Shown one piece after another: positions 1 to 13,200 of a stretch of DNA of 64,000 nt. The notes under the pieces are model-generated. The model saw nothing but the letters and a program-made list of their open reading frames with translations. It ran no database searches and was not told the origin of the DNA. Each line of letters begins with the position of its first letter. Position 1 is the stretch's first letter. The DNA lies in the NCBI GenBank assembly GCA_038501625.1, contig JAZAYU010000256.1, positions 372,001 to 436,000 on the forward strand, written 5' to 3'. Position numbers and translations under genes: made by a program. The stretch comes from Corbicula japonica. Lineage: Eukaryota > Mollusca > Bivalvia > Venerida > Cyrenidae.

Positions 1-180
1 TGTAAGTGCCAGGTTAATACTAACGCACAATATGAAGATCATAACGGTAATCGTAAAAAACACCCACTAACAACCAATCGAAATAATCTATTTGATTTTC
101 CCGCTGCATAATAAGTTTTACTTACAACATTTAATTGGTAGGAAAACTAGGTCAAAAGTGAGCTTAGACAGCTAACGCCG

Positions 181-790
181 AAAAAATCTTCTTCTCTAAA
201 ACCACAAGGCCTAGAACTTTGGTATTTTTTGGTATGTGTCATCATGTAGTGGTCCTCTACAAAACTTGTTCAAATTATTCTCCTGGGGTCAAAAATGGCT
301 CCGCCCCGGGGGTCACTAGTTTTATTACATAGTGTTATATAGTAAATATTAAAAAATCTTCTTCTCTGAAACCGTAAGGCCTAGAGCTTAGATATTTGGT
401 ATAGAGTATCATCTAGAGGTCCTCTACTAAAATTGTTCAAAGTATCCCCCTGGGGTCACAAATGGACCTGCCCCAGGGGTCACTTGTTTTACATAGACAT
501 ATATAGGGAAAACTTTAAAAATATTGTTCTCTTAAACCACAAGGCCTAGAACCTTGGTATTGGTATGTGTCATCATGTAGTGGTCCTCTACAAAACTTGT
601 TTTCAAATTATTCTCCTGGGGTCAAAAATGGCCCTGCCCCGGGGGTCACTAGTTTTATTACATATTGTTATATAGTAAATTTTAGCAGCATTATTTTTTG
701 ATTTGATTTTACCAAACTTGCACACAACTCTTGCAACCATTGAGCAGTTGTTGACAGGTGAGCGACCCAGGGTCCTATGGACCCTCTTGT
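181..790 (+). mobile_element. Tandem-repeat element, 3' end (three ~170 bp units)
   Basis: Units start near 181, 351 and 511; each contains AAGGCCTAGA.CTT, a run around CCTCTACAAAACTTGTTCAA, and CCCGGGGGTCACTAGTTTTA. The end is a hairpin GGGTCC-TAT-GGACCC followed by CTCTTGT at 784-790, preceded by AGGTGAGCGA. That terminus matches the one at 13635-13664. The left end is not seen. Confidence 0.7.
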
Positions 791-795
791 TTATG

Positions 796-2495
796 TTATT
801 ACATGTATTATCAAGATTTCATTTTGGCTCACTGCTTGCCATTGAATAAAAACCTTAACCAATCAAGTAAAGGGTTATTATTCAAAAGATTATTTCTGAC
901 CAAAAAGTAAACATTGTAGATTCATGTGTGAATGCAAAGAGATGCAAGTTAAATAGGATTTACACCGGTTGTTATTAGATTAAAGGCATACCAGCATGGA
1001 AGCTTTTTATTGCATATTTTAAGAAGGTTAACTCTTTTATGACTGAAATTGCTGCAAGTCATATTGGCTTCACTCCCCTTGTATGTTTGCTGCTGAGTCA
1101 GAGAAGATGAACTTGAAAGACATGAACTGTATTCATTTCTCAGAGAGTTAATTAACAGGAAATGATAAAAGCTTCGGGATATTGAAAGTTGTGCAGGAAT
1201 TTCAACAGTTCTATTAAAAGTGTTTCATACTTCTCCAAATTTTTGTGTTTGAAGTTCTAATTTCTGCAGATTTAACATTCTTTTATTTAAATGAAGTTTG
1301 TTTTTTACCTTTCAACAAGTGACTGGAATGTATACAGGTGAGAAATGCCAGGGTAAAGAATTTTATTGTAAATTTTGTAAGTAGAATGAGATTGGGGAAG
1401 AATTCCATTTGATCTGTTAAGTCATAAATCATAAGTAAGACTGTTAAATATCATAGTATGGCATAACACCATGATAATTGATTATCTTTTGTAAAGGTGA
1501 TATGTTATAGAAGATAACATTTTTGTTCATTAACTACAATGTAGCAGGTTATTTACCTGATGTGCAGTACTTTATTATAAGAAGAAGTATGCAAGTTATG
1601 TATGGTTTCAGTGTAAATAAGACTTTCTTGAGAGAAATCTTGGCAAGTTCTGTCTTAGAAGTTCTTTGACACTTGATGAACTTTGTAAAAATGCCATGCC
1701 TGATTATTATAACTCTGAAATTTGTTCCATTTAAACATTGAATCGTGATCTGTTTTTTGCCGCCACAAAGTGGGAGGCATATTGAGTTGCCATTATCTGT
1801 ACATATGTTGTATGTCCATCTGTACACACATACATTATATGTCCGTCTGTATGTACATACATTGTCTGTCCTTCTGTATATATATTCATTGTATGTCCAT
1901 AAGTCCTCCAATATTTTGTGGTACAAACACTTCATTTTTCTGGCAAATTTTATTTAAACTTTCTCAGATGATCAGTTTAGATGTGTAGATGGCCCATAAA
2001 GAAAAGATTGTAGAGATTTATTGTAATCCCCCCCACCCCCTGTCAAATTACAAGTCATTACTAGTATAATAAAAGATTGCCTTTTCTGTAAACTTTACTC
2101 AAACTTTACTTAATTGTACAGTGATATTTTGTGAAAAACACTTTAACAGTTACATTTCTAGATTATAGGCACACAGCATTTAAGCATATTTTTCATTAAC
2201 TTTCTATTAAAGCATTCTCAGAACTTAATTGATAATTAAGAAATCAGTGAAAATGCTGTAAGAAAAGTTACACAAGGATAGGGTTGGGATGTAAGTACTA
2301 GGAGATGTTGTTTAAGAAGCTTTTTTTTCAATTTTAGGGGTAAGTTTTGAAATTTTTCATCTTTCTGTAAGAAACAATTGGGGGGAAAACTTCATAAGGG
2401 AGAAGTTTAGGTAATTCATGACACAATTTATACCATCTCCCCCTCTAAGTCATTCACTGATATATACTAACTACGATTAACATTTTGGCATGATT
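796..2495. other. Non-coding, mostly unrecognised
   Basis: AT-rich sequence without a convincing exon. The short open frames around 1549-1990 derive from a low-complexity tract. It is probably intron or upstream sequence of the paxillin gene. Confidence 0.5.
1795..1905 (+). repeat. Short tandem repeat of a ~32 bp unit
   Basis: Three to four diverged units containing TATGTCCRTCTGTA and ACATACATT. It explains the overlapping open frames on both strands here, which are not genes. Confidence 0.6.
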
Positions 2496-2499
2496 ATCT

Positions 2500-2735
2500 G
2501 GCTTTACTCCATATATACACATTTAAACGTGTGTGACCAGTGTAAATCGGCATATTAGCTAGCACATCCATGCCATGTGGATCAACACGGGTTGCATCTT
2601 GGTCTACAATAACCTAATGAATCTAAAAGCAAATAGTATAGATCCTTCTCAGATGGCACAAATATTCTGGCTAATCTTGATCTACACTTTTCACCCACAC
2701 TCAGTAAGTGTGTATCTTATTGGATTAAAGGGTTT
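2500..2735 (+). mobile_element. TTAA-type MITE, diverged copy
   Basis: Carries the family landmarks in order: TTTACTCCATATATACACAT, GACCAGTGTAAATC, AACCTAATGAATC, AGATCCT..TCAGATGGCACA, and ..ATTAAAGGG. The ends are degraded. Confidence 0.65.
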
Positions 2736-3305
2736 TAATAATAATAATAAAAAAAACCCCCACACTTTATCAGACTATTAGCTACATGTGTACATGATGG
2801 CTAACATGGTGGAGTAGAAAGTTTTTCACTGATGCAGTATTTTCTGTGTTGTACTAATTTTCAGTCTCAAAATTACTCTTCACTGCCAGTTTTCTGGGTA
2901 AATGCATTTTCTTTGCCAAATGTATTTCCAAGATAAAGTAAAATTGTGTGTTCATCTTTGAAACTGTCTCGAATTAGTGTTTTTTGGTATTTGGTATTAA
3001 GACTCTGCGAACATGGGGCTTATAGAAAGCAACTGCACAGTGATCACATGGCCTTTACCTTGAATTACAAAAGTTAACCATACTTATAATATTTTGGTAA
3101 AATACTGACAATCATTACAGTAAAAAATAATTTTAAAAAAATTGAATATTAACCTGGATATCTAATGTATGTATTTTATATATTGAGTGATAAACGAAAA
3201 AAAACAAAACTAAAAAGTAAGTAACAAATTTTTATGCTGTTTAAGAAGCATTAGGATAAGAAAGAAAAGAAAGTATATATTATAATAATATATTACAATT
3301 ATATT

Positions 3306-3306
3306 A

Positions 3307-3342
<36 letters not shown>
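3306..3342. repeat. (AAT)n microsatellite
   Basis: About twelve uninterrupted ATA/AAT triplets. Confidence 0.95.
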
Positions 3343-3343
<1 letters not shown>

Positions 3344-4047
3344 TATAATATATACCTGTAATGATAGATATTGTATAGTTATTTGATTTCTTGACAGGGT
3401 ATATGAGGATATATTGCAATTCTGAGTGTCATATTACCCAAGCAGTAGGCCAGGGATAATAATGACATCCAGACCAGCAATATATCCTCACATACCCTTT
3501 CAATGAACGAAATATTTGTTTTATTTATACTGTTACTACTTAGTACTACTACATCATACCACTTGAACCTGAAACTAGTGAATGACCTTAAAATATCCAT
3601 ATTTCTTTCAAGATAAACTTAAATATTTTTTAAGACTTAGAGAACACACCCAACTTGAAACACACAAAAACCTGAAATAAAATAAATAATTTCTTCACAC
3701 CATTTTTTGTTGTATTCCCAGGAAGTTCGGTTACACCTTGAAAACCTTCTAAAAACCAAAACAGGCAGGGTGGATGAGTGCCGACATGTTCGCTGCTGAA
3801 TAGAATTGCCTCAAATGGCATACACAAATAAAATCATCTCTTAAATATGCTTATAGCATGAGATACACGCACCTTTCCCCGCCACACTAACCAATACCCA
3901 AAAGTGCATATTATTCAAAATGAAAATAATTTCATATATGTGCAGCGGGCACCCTCAGCCAGTCCTCTTGTTATTAATAGACCACATAGTTATTGTTCTG
4001 TACTGCTGTTCAATGAATGATCACAAGTGCTGGGTTTGTCATTTCAG

Positions 4048-4220
4048 ATGCATTATTAGCTGACCTCCAGTCCACAACTCAACATATCTCGTACAACAAC
4101 CAGGGTCCTGTCCGTGCCAACACGAGCTCTAGACAGAAGAGTGAGACCCCGCCTCCGCTTCCACCACCCCCACAAGATATTCCAGATACCATACCTCCAC
4201 CACAGCAGTTCGGCGATCAG
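4048..4220 (+). CDS. PXN: Paxillin exon: LD1 and proline-rich segment
   Basis: Acceptor TTTCAG before 4048, donor CAG|GTAAAT after 4220. It opens with two bases of a split Asp codon and reads [14 protein letters not shown], the LD1 helix used by paxillin for vinculin/FAK-type partners, then a run of prolines ([14 protein letters not shown]) that resembles an SH3-binding stretch. It ends in phase 0. The exon break inside LD1 after the first Asp is the same place as in vertebrate paxillin. No YxxP tyrosine motif is present here, unlike the vertebrate N-terminal region. Confidence 0.93.
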
Positions 4221-7200
4221 GTAAATTGTACTGTGTTACAATTAAGCAGGTTCTTATTTTGCACATACTACTCATATCACATAATTATGTGACACAAATG
4301 ACATTTTTATGGTTATAAAGTTGCGCAATTTATTATTCTCATAAGATATAATGGGATTAATACTTGCTTGGATTTGATTTTGTGCACATTGACTGGTGCG
4401 AAATACACAAAAATTCACTATTATACTTATCTTTCAATCTTAATTCTATATCAGTATCGGATGCATTTAGGGGATTATTGGTATTTTTTGTCATACCACA
4501 CTAAATCCCCATATAAGAAAAAAATATAGTTAAATACATTTTGTACATTTTGTTTTCTATTTTGTAATAACACACCACTACCCTTTATCATTTAACATTA
4601 TACTGTATATCTGAAAATTCTTATTTTTTTTTGAAAAACAAAATTGTACCTGAGATTAAGAACATATTTCTCTCCTGTCAAACATGTTCAAAGGTATCGA
4701 GGCAGGACTTAATTAAATTTTTTGTTGCAAAATCTGGGAAACAATTTAAATAGCATCTGTTAATATAATTACACCAGAAATAAATTGAACAAGTGATAAT
4801 TGGAAGAAACACACCACATGTTTAACTGCCAAGACCCACAAAATATTTGATGGTAAGAAAATTACATGTTTTTATGATTAAATTAAAATGAAGTATTACT
4901 GAAGAGCTGTCATGGTACTATGCCAAGTTGGACTGGTTTAGAAAACAGGCACCTGTCAGATAGCTTGGTGAGGATCCACAGAATCTATTTTTAGATTATA
5001 GACTGGTAGACATTCTGTTAGCATGAGTCAGCATTTTTGCATTGTATAGGTAAGACAATTGGGTGATAAAAAGGAAATTAAAATTAATTAATGAGCTTTC
5101 CAGAAATAAATCAACAAACTGCAAATTACCATGTTGCAGCAGTTAACTCAGGTACACAGCAGTTCAGTGGATGCCAGCAATTAACATGAACTTTTTCAAA
5201 CTTTTCAAACTGCCAGAAATGAGAATAAAAGCTTACTGCGATACTGCACACATTTCGCAGATACCAATATAATTAACATTTAGCAACTGCCAATAATGAA
5301 AAAGAGAGCTCTGTTAAAAAACTGTAAATATTTACATAAATTTTAAAAATATTTCTTCAAAGAGTTTACAGCCATCACAACGTCACAACATAAATACCGG
5401 TAGTTATTTCTAAGCAAAAATGTTTTGTTATTTTAATTCACAGCATTCAACTACCTCAAAAACTATGTATCTTTATGATTAAAAGAGCAGTTCACAGAGA
5501 AATTTTGATGCATTACAGTATTTTCTTAGGCTAATGTTTTTATTATTGACCTTTTTTGTTAGAGGCTTTTTGACAGCTTATTGACACATACACTACAGTT
5601 TTATGTTTCTTTCCTTATTTTATTAATAAACACTAGATCATTGCATCTGATCTATTATAGCATTAATGTTAAAATTAATTTATTTACTAGTATAGTAAGA
5701 TGGCCAAAATCAGTAAAGAATAAATAGAAAATTAAATAAAAATGTTAAGATGCCGAAAATCAGTTAAGAATAAATAGAAAATTAAAAAAAAAAGCTAAAC
5801 CTTAACTCTATAGATACAACTTTATTGCATTGGCAAACAGGTAGATCCAGATCAGCAGACACATCCATGCACTCTGATCAGGATCTATACTGTTTGTTTT
5901 TAGTGTTATTAGGTTATTTTTTTTTACTAAGATGCAACCAGTGTAGATTGAGATTGGATTGCACATTTGTGCCATCTGATCTGTATCTGCATTTGTCTTA
6001 TTTAGTTAGAAATAAGCTAATGAATTTGAAAGTGAACAGTGTAGGCTGATCTGGATCTACAGCGTACCCCCATGCAAGAAAGGTATCTTAAAGTAAAGGG
6101 TTAATATAAGAATTAAGAGGCGGCATTTGTAAATATATCCTACAAAATAAGCCATGTTTACGCTGTTAGCTGTAGTATTGCTACATGTATTAATTCAGAC
6201 ACCCTTATAAGATATGAATGAAATCAGGCAAGTTTAATCATAGATGAATTTGTTTGAAAGTTTAAAAGCAAAGCCATTCCTACTGTTAGATTTATCAGTA
6301 GCTGCATAGCTTACATTCTCCACTGAGAAGTAATGGGAAAGTATTCAGTAACAACCACTGAACGAGTCCATAAATGGTATCAGCCACAACTGTTTAACCC
6401 TGACCTCTTACATGAATGGAATAGTAAAGCTGTATACAGTTTTTGTTTTCAATTTCAAGGTATTTTAGTTTTATTTTTTTAAATATATTTAATTAAAAAA
6501 TAAGATAGTGCTATAGATAGAGGAAATTTACCAGTAGATTTAAACAGGTGTCAGATTTACCTTGTTTATATGTGAACATAATTCCCATTTATTCATGAAT
6601 AATCTGATAATAAAACTGTGGCAAGGATGAAATATTTTTTGGGAATGGGGATGGTTGGTTTGTCATGTTAAAATGATGCAGAATGTTAACCCTTTCCTCT
6701 ATATATACTCATTTTTACGCATGTGCGACCAGTGTAGATCCAGATCAGCCGGCATATACATGCCGTCTGATCAAAATCTGCACTGGTCGCATTTTGGTCA
6801 GAAATAACCTAATGAATCAAAAAGCGAACAGTTAAGATCCTGATTAGACGGCACAGTAATAAAGGGTTAAAGAAGACCTAAATCTTTCCTCCATAGATAT
6901 GACTTTTATTGCACGATGAAAGAGTGTATATCCAGCTGACACATCTGTATGGTCTGATCAGACTATCCCTTCCCTCCATATTTACACATTTTTACGCATG
7001 TGTGACCAGTGTAGATCCAGATCAGCCAGCACATCCATGCCATCTGATCAGGATCTGCACTGGTCGCATTTAGTCAGAAAAAACCTTACAAATCAAAAAG
7101 CAAACAGTTTAGATCATGATCAGACAGCACAGATGTGCCGGCTGATCTAGATCTAAACTGTTTGGCCATGCAATAAAGGTGTATTTATGGAGGAAAAGGC

Positions 7201-10200
7201 TATACATTGTTGATATTTGATGGTTACCTATAGATTACGTCTGACCAAGAAGCAAACAGTATAGATCCTTATCAGATTATACACATGCCAGATGATCTGG
7301 ATTTACACTGTTCGCACATAGAGTAAAACCTGTTTATATTTAGTAAATGGTTAACCAACTGTATTATTACTTTAAAATTTAGCTAGTCAGTTCATTTCTG
7401 ACTGTTTTGTCAAAATGCAAAAAGTGGTTTGATTATCTCATAATAAAAATGCATGTGTTTTTAAGGCTTTAAGGTACATTTTCTTGGTAAAAAATATTGC
7501 TTGTTTTGGAAAAATAATTAAGTGATCGTTTTACTTTGATAACTTTGACAACAGAGATGAATTTTTTATTTCACAAAATTTCATATGGTTTCCAGTAGAA
7601 AAATCCACAATTTTCATTATCATATATTTTAATATCTTGATTTTTTTATGATAATATATGAGTCTGTTACAGCTTCATAAAAAATGGGTTTTTTTCCCTA
7701 AATTTAATACTTGTGAATAATATTATGTAACCTTGCTGGAATACTAAATCTTCAATTGTTTAAGCCTTTACTCCCTTTATACACATTTTATTCCATGTAT
7801 GACCAGTGTAGATCCAAATCAGTCAGTTCATTTGTGCCATCTGATTGTGTTTTTAGCAGAAATATTCAAATAAATAAAAAAATTGAATGGTGCAGATCCT
7901 GATCAAATGGCACAGATGTACCAGCTGACCTGGATCTACACTTTTCTCCCATGCCATAAAGGCGTATATAGAGAGGAAAAGGTAACCAGCACAATGTTTA
8001 TTTGTTGCTTGAACCAGTGAAGACCTAGATCAACTTTCACATTAATGCAGACTGCAGGTCTACACTGATTCTATTCAATTGATAAATTCAGCTTTCAAAT
8101 TTCTGTAAAAGATAATGCATCCTAGATGTCCAACATGCATTTTTATGCCCCCGCCATGTAATGGCGGAAGGGCATATAGTGTTCACCCTGGCTGTGTGTG
8201 TGTCAGTGTGTCAGTGTGTGTGTATGTTCGAAAATCGTGTCTGCTCTGTAACTTTGTTATTTCTTATTGGATTTTAAAATAACTTGGTATGAATGTTCAC
8301 CATATCAAGACGGTGTGTCGCGTACAATACCCATGCTTGTAGGTCCAAGGTCAAGGTCACTGTTACTAAAAATAGAATTGTCTTGTCCGGGCTGTAACTT
8401 CCTTATGAATGGAGGGATTTCAAAATAACTTGGCACAAATGTTTACCATGACTAGGCAGTGTGTCGCGTACAACACCCATGCCTGTAGGTCCAAGGTCAA
8501 GGTCACTGTTACTAAAAATAGAATTTTGTTGGGAAAATCTTGTCCGCTCTGTAACTTTGTTATTTCTTATTGGATTTTAAAATAACTTGGTGTAAATGTT
8601 CATTATATCAAGACGATGTGTCGCGTACAATACCCATGCCTGTAGGTCCAAGGTAAAGGTCACTGCTACTAAAAATAGAATTTTCTTGTCCGGGCTGTAA
8701 CTTCCTTATGAATGGAGTGATTTCAAAATAACTTGGCACAAATGTTCACCATGACAAGGCGGTGTGTCGCGTACAACACCCATGCCTGTAGGTCCAAGGT
8801 CACTGTTACTAAAAATAGAATTTGTTGGGAAAATCTTGCCCGCTCTGTAACTTTGTTATTTCTTATTGGATTTAAAAATAACTTGGTTTAAATGTTCATT
8901 ATATCAAGACGATGTGTCACGTTTAATGCCCATGCCTGTAGGTCCAAGGTCAAGGTCTCTGTTACTAAAAATAGAATTTTCTTGTACAGACTATAACTTT
9001 GTTATTAACAGAGTGATTTCAAAATAATTTGGCACAAATGTTCACTATGACAAGGCGTTGTGTTGCGTACAATACCCATGCCTGTAGGTCCAAGGTCAAG
9101 GTCACTATTACTAAAAACAGAATTTTCTTGTCTGGGCTGTGAGTTTGTTATTACTTATTCGATTTTAAAATAACTTGGTATAAATATTCACCATGACAAG
9201 GCAGTGTGTCGCGTACAATACCCATGCCTTTAGGTCCAACGTCAAGGTCACTGTTACTAAAAATAGAATTTTCTTGTCCGGACTGTACCCTTGTTATGAA
9301 TGGAGTGATTTCATTATAACTTGGTACAAATGTTCACCATGACAAAATGATTTGTCGTGTACCTTGCTAATGCTTATAGGTTCAAGGTCATGATCACTGT
9401 TACTAAAAATAGAATTTTCTTGTGCGGGCAATAACTTCCTTATAAATGAAGGAATTTCAAAATATCTAGGCACAAATGTACACTATGACATTTAGGTGGT
9501 GTGTGGCATGTAATACCCATGCCTGTAGGTCTAAGGACAAGGTCACTGTTACTAAAAATAGAATTTTCTTGTTTGGGCTATGACTTTGTTATGAGTGGAG
9601 GGATTTCAAAATCGTACAATACCCATATCTGTATGTCCAAGGTCAAGGTCATTGTTAATTAAATTAGAATTTTCTTGTTTGGGCTATTACTTCAAGGATT
9701 TCAAAATGTTCATCATGTCAAGGCGGTGTGTCCCGTACAATACCTGTGGCTTCATGTCCTTAAAAAGTACATAATAGTGATGTTAGTGATTAATAATACT
9801 GGTATGCTGTTGAACCCTGCTAATAACAACAGTACCTCTTCTTTAAAAAGTGGTCCTAATAGTGTGATAGTCTTATTATTAGGGATTCTACATGTGTTGA
9901 TTGCAATTTGATACAATGGTATAGAATGATTATTGTTTTGAAGGGGAAATAAACGCTTTGCAAAGTCTATATTATGTATGTTTATAATGTTTTCATCGCA
10001 TACCCACCAACTTTTTCACAGAAATTTCCTTTATGAGCAGACAACAGTGCTGCAAATACAAAGAATTTACATTATCTTCAAATTTATTATATTCTTATTA
10101 TTACTAGCACATCACTTTCTTTGAAATGCTATTATTCCCATCATTGCAATTCAGTGTCGGGTAACATGCATAGCGGGGGCATCTGTGTCTTATGGACACA

Positions 10201-13200
10201 TTTCTAGTTGATTTTTGTTTTGTATGCAAATGTAAACTAACCTGTGCCAAAGGTTATAAAACTGAGCATGGAAACTCGTCGCCATTTCAGTCAATCAGAT
10301 GCTTGAGATTTGAGACTGGTTTCTATGCCAATCGCCATTACATTCAGCCCAGGTATGAGGAAAAATCTCTGTAATGTCAGCCTTTAACCTTCAAAGAGGT
10401 TTCCAAATAAAGGATACTTGTTAATTACAACCCCTCCAAAGAAAGGGAGTCTATACCGGTAAATTGTTTTGCACCTACGGTCAGTCCAAAGACAAAATTT
10501 TTATCTCACCTGAGCTGGCTCAGTGTGAGCTATTAGGATCGATGAATGTCCATCGTCCGTCGTCTGTCGTCCATCGTCTGTCCACACTTAGTTCGTTAAC
10601 ACTCTAGCGGTCACATTTTTGCTCCGATTGTCATGAAACTTGGTCAGGATGTTTGTCCCAATGATTTCTCGGACGAGTTCGAATATGGGTCATCTGGGTC
10701 CAAAAACTAGGTAACTGTTACTAAAAATAGAATTTTCTTGTTAACACTCTAGCAGTCACACTTTTGCTCCGATTGTCATGAAACTTGGTCAGGATGTTTG
10801 TCCCAATGATTTCTCGGACGAGTTCGAATATGGGTCATCTGGGTTCAAAAACTAGGTCACTGTTACTAAAAATAGAATTTTCTTGTTAACACTCTAGCAG
10901 TCACATTTTTGCTCCGATTGTCATGAAACTTGATCAGGATGTTTGTCCCAATAATTTCTCGGATGAGTTCGAATAGGGGTCATCTGGGTCCAAGAACTAA
11001 GTCACTGTTACTAAAAATAGAATTTTCTTGTTAACACTCTAGCGGTCACATTTTTGCTCCGATTGTCATGAAACTTGGTCAGGATGTTTGTCCCAATGAT
11101 TTCTTGGACGAATTCAAATATGGGTCGTCTGGGTCCAAGAACTAGGTCACTGTTACTAAAATTAGAATTTTCTTGTTAACACTCTAGCGGTCACATTTTT
11201 GCTCCAATTGTCATGAAACTTGGTCAGGATGTTTGTCCCAATGATTTCTTGGACGAGTTCGAATAGCGGTCATCTGGGTCCAAAAACTAGGTCACTGTTA
11301 CTAAAAATAGAATTTTCTTGTTAACACTCTAGCGGTCACATTTTTGCTCCGATTGTCATGAAACTTGGTCAGGATGTTTGTCCCAATGATTTTTTGGAAG
11401 AGTTCAAATATGGGTCATCTGGGTCCAAAAACTAGGTCACTGTTACTAAAAATAGAATTTTCTTGTTAACCCTTTAGCGGTCACATTTTTTGCTCCGATT
11501 GTCATGAAACTTGGTCAGGACGTTTGTCCCAATAATTTCTCGGATGAGTTCAAATATGGGTCATCTGGGTCCAAAAACTAGGTCACTGTTATTAAAAATA
11601 GAATTTTCTTGTTAACACTCTAGCAGTCACATTTTTGCTCCGATTGTCATGAAACTTGGTCAGGATGTTTGTCCCAATAATTTCTTGGAGGAGTTCGAAT
11701 ACGGGTCATCTGGGTCCAAAAACTAGGTCACTGTTACTAAAAATGGAATTTTCTTGTTAACACTCTAGCGGTCACATTTTTGCTCCGATTGTCATGAAAC
11801 TTGGTCAGGATGTTTGTCCCAATGATTTTTTGGAAGAGTTCAAATAGGGGTCATCTGGTTCCAAGAACTAGGTCACTGTTACTAAAAATAGAATTTTCTT
11901 GTTAACACTCTAGCGGTCACATTTTTGCTCAGATTGTCATGAAACTTGGTCAGGATGTTTGTCCCAATGATTTCTCAGACGAATTCGAATATGGGTCATC
12001 TGGGTCCAAAAACTAGGTCACTGTTACTAAAAATAGAATTTTCTTGTTAACACTCTAGCGGTCACATTTTTCCTCCGATGTCATGAAACTTGGTCAGGAT
12101 GTTTGTCCCAATAATTTCTCGGACGAGTTCGAATATGGGTCATCTGGGTCCAAAAACTAGGTCACTGTTACTAAAAATAGAATTTTCTTGTTAACACTCT
12201 AGCCGTCACATTTTTGCTCAGATTGTCATGAAACTTGGTCAGGATGTTTGTCCCAATGATTTCTCGGACGAGTTCGAATATGAGTCATCTGGGTTCAAAA
12301 ACTAGGTCACTGTTACTAAAATTAGATTTTCTTGTTAACACTCTAGCGGTCATATTTTTGCTCCGATTGTCATGAAACTTGGTCAGGATGTTTGGCCCAA
12401 TGATATCTCGGACAAATTTGAATATGGGTCATCTGGGTCCAAAAACTAGGTCACTGTTACTAAAAATAGAATTTTCTTGTTAACACTAGCAGTCACATTT
12501 TTGCTCCGATTGTCATGAAACTAGGCCAGGATGTTTGTCCCAGTGATTTCTCGGGCGATTTCGAATATGGGTCATCTGGGTCAAAAAACTAGGTCACTGT
12601 TACTAAAAATAGAATTTTCTTGTTAACACTCTAGCGGTCACATTTTTGCTCCGATTGTCATGAAACTTGGTCAGGATGTTTGTCCCAATCATTTCTCGGA
12701 CGAGTTCGAATATGGGTCATCTGGTTCCAAAAACTAGGTCACTGTTACTAAAATTAGAATTTTCTTGTTAACACTCTAGCGGTCATATTTTTGCTCCGAT
12801 TGTCATGAAACTTGGTCAGGATGTTTGGCCCAACGATATCTGGGACAAATTTGAATATGGGTCATCTGGGTCCAAAAACTAGGTCACTGTTACTAAAAAT
12901 AGAATTTTCTTGTTAACACTCTAGCGGTCACATTTTTGCTTCGATTGTCATGAAACTTGGTCAGGATGTTTGTCCCAATGATTTCTCGGACGAGTTCGAA
13001 TATGAGTCATCTGGGTCCAAAAACTAGGTCACTGTTACTAAAATTAGAATTTTCTTGTTAACACTAGCGGTCATATTTTTGCTCCGATTGTCATGAAACT
13101 TGGTCAGGATGTTTGGCCCAATGATATCTCGGACGAATTTGAATATGGGTCATCTGGGTCCAAAAACTAGGTCACTGTTACTAAAAATAGAATTTTCTTG

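Noticed and set aside
1549..1988. Overlapping frames on both strands, rich in Tyr and Cys
   Set aside because: Arise from a short ~32 bp tandem repeat of TATGTCC..CTGTA; no coding support.
1..4047. Paxillin start exon (ATG just before LD1)
   Set aside because: No ATG-containing short exon ending in G|GT with an acidic MDD-type sequence could be supported, so the start is left outside the window.
9675..9911. 78-codon + strand frame
   Set aside because: Lies across the last tandem unit and flank of the 8145 element; no domain and no splice context.
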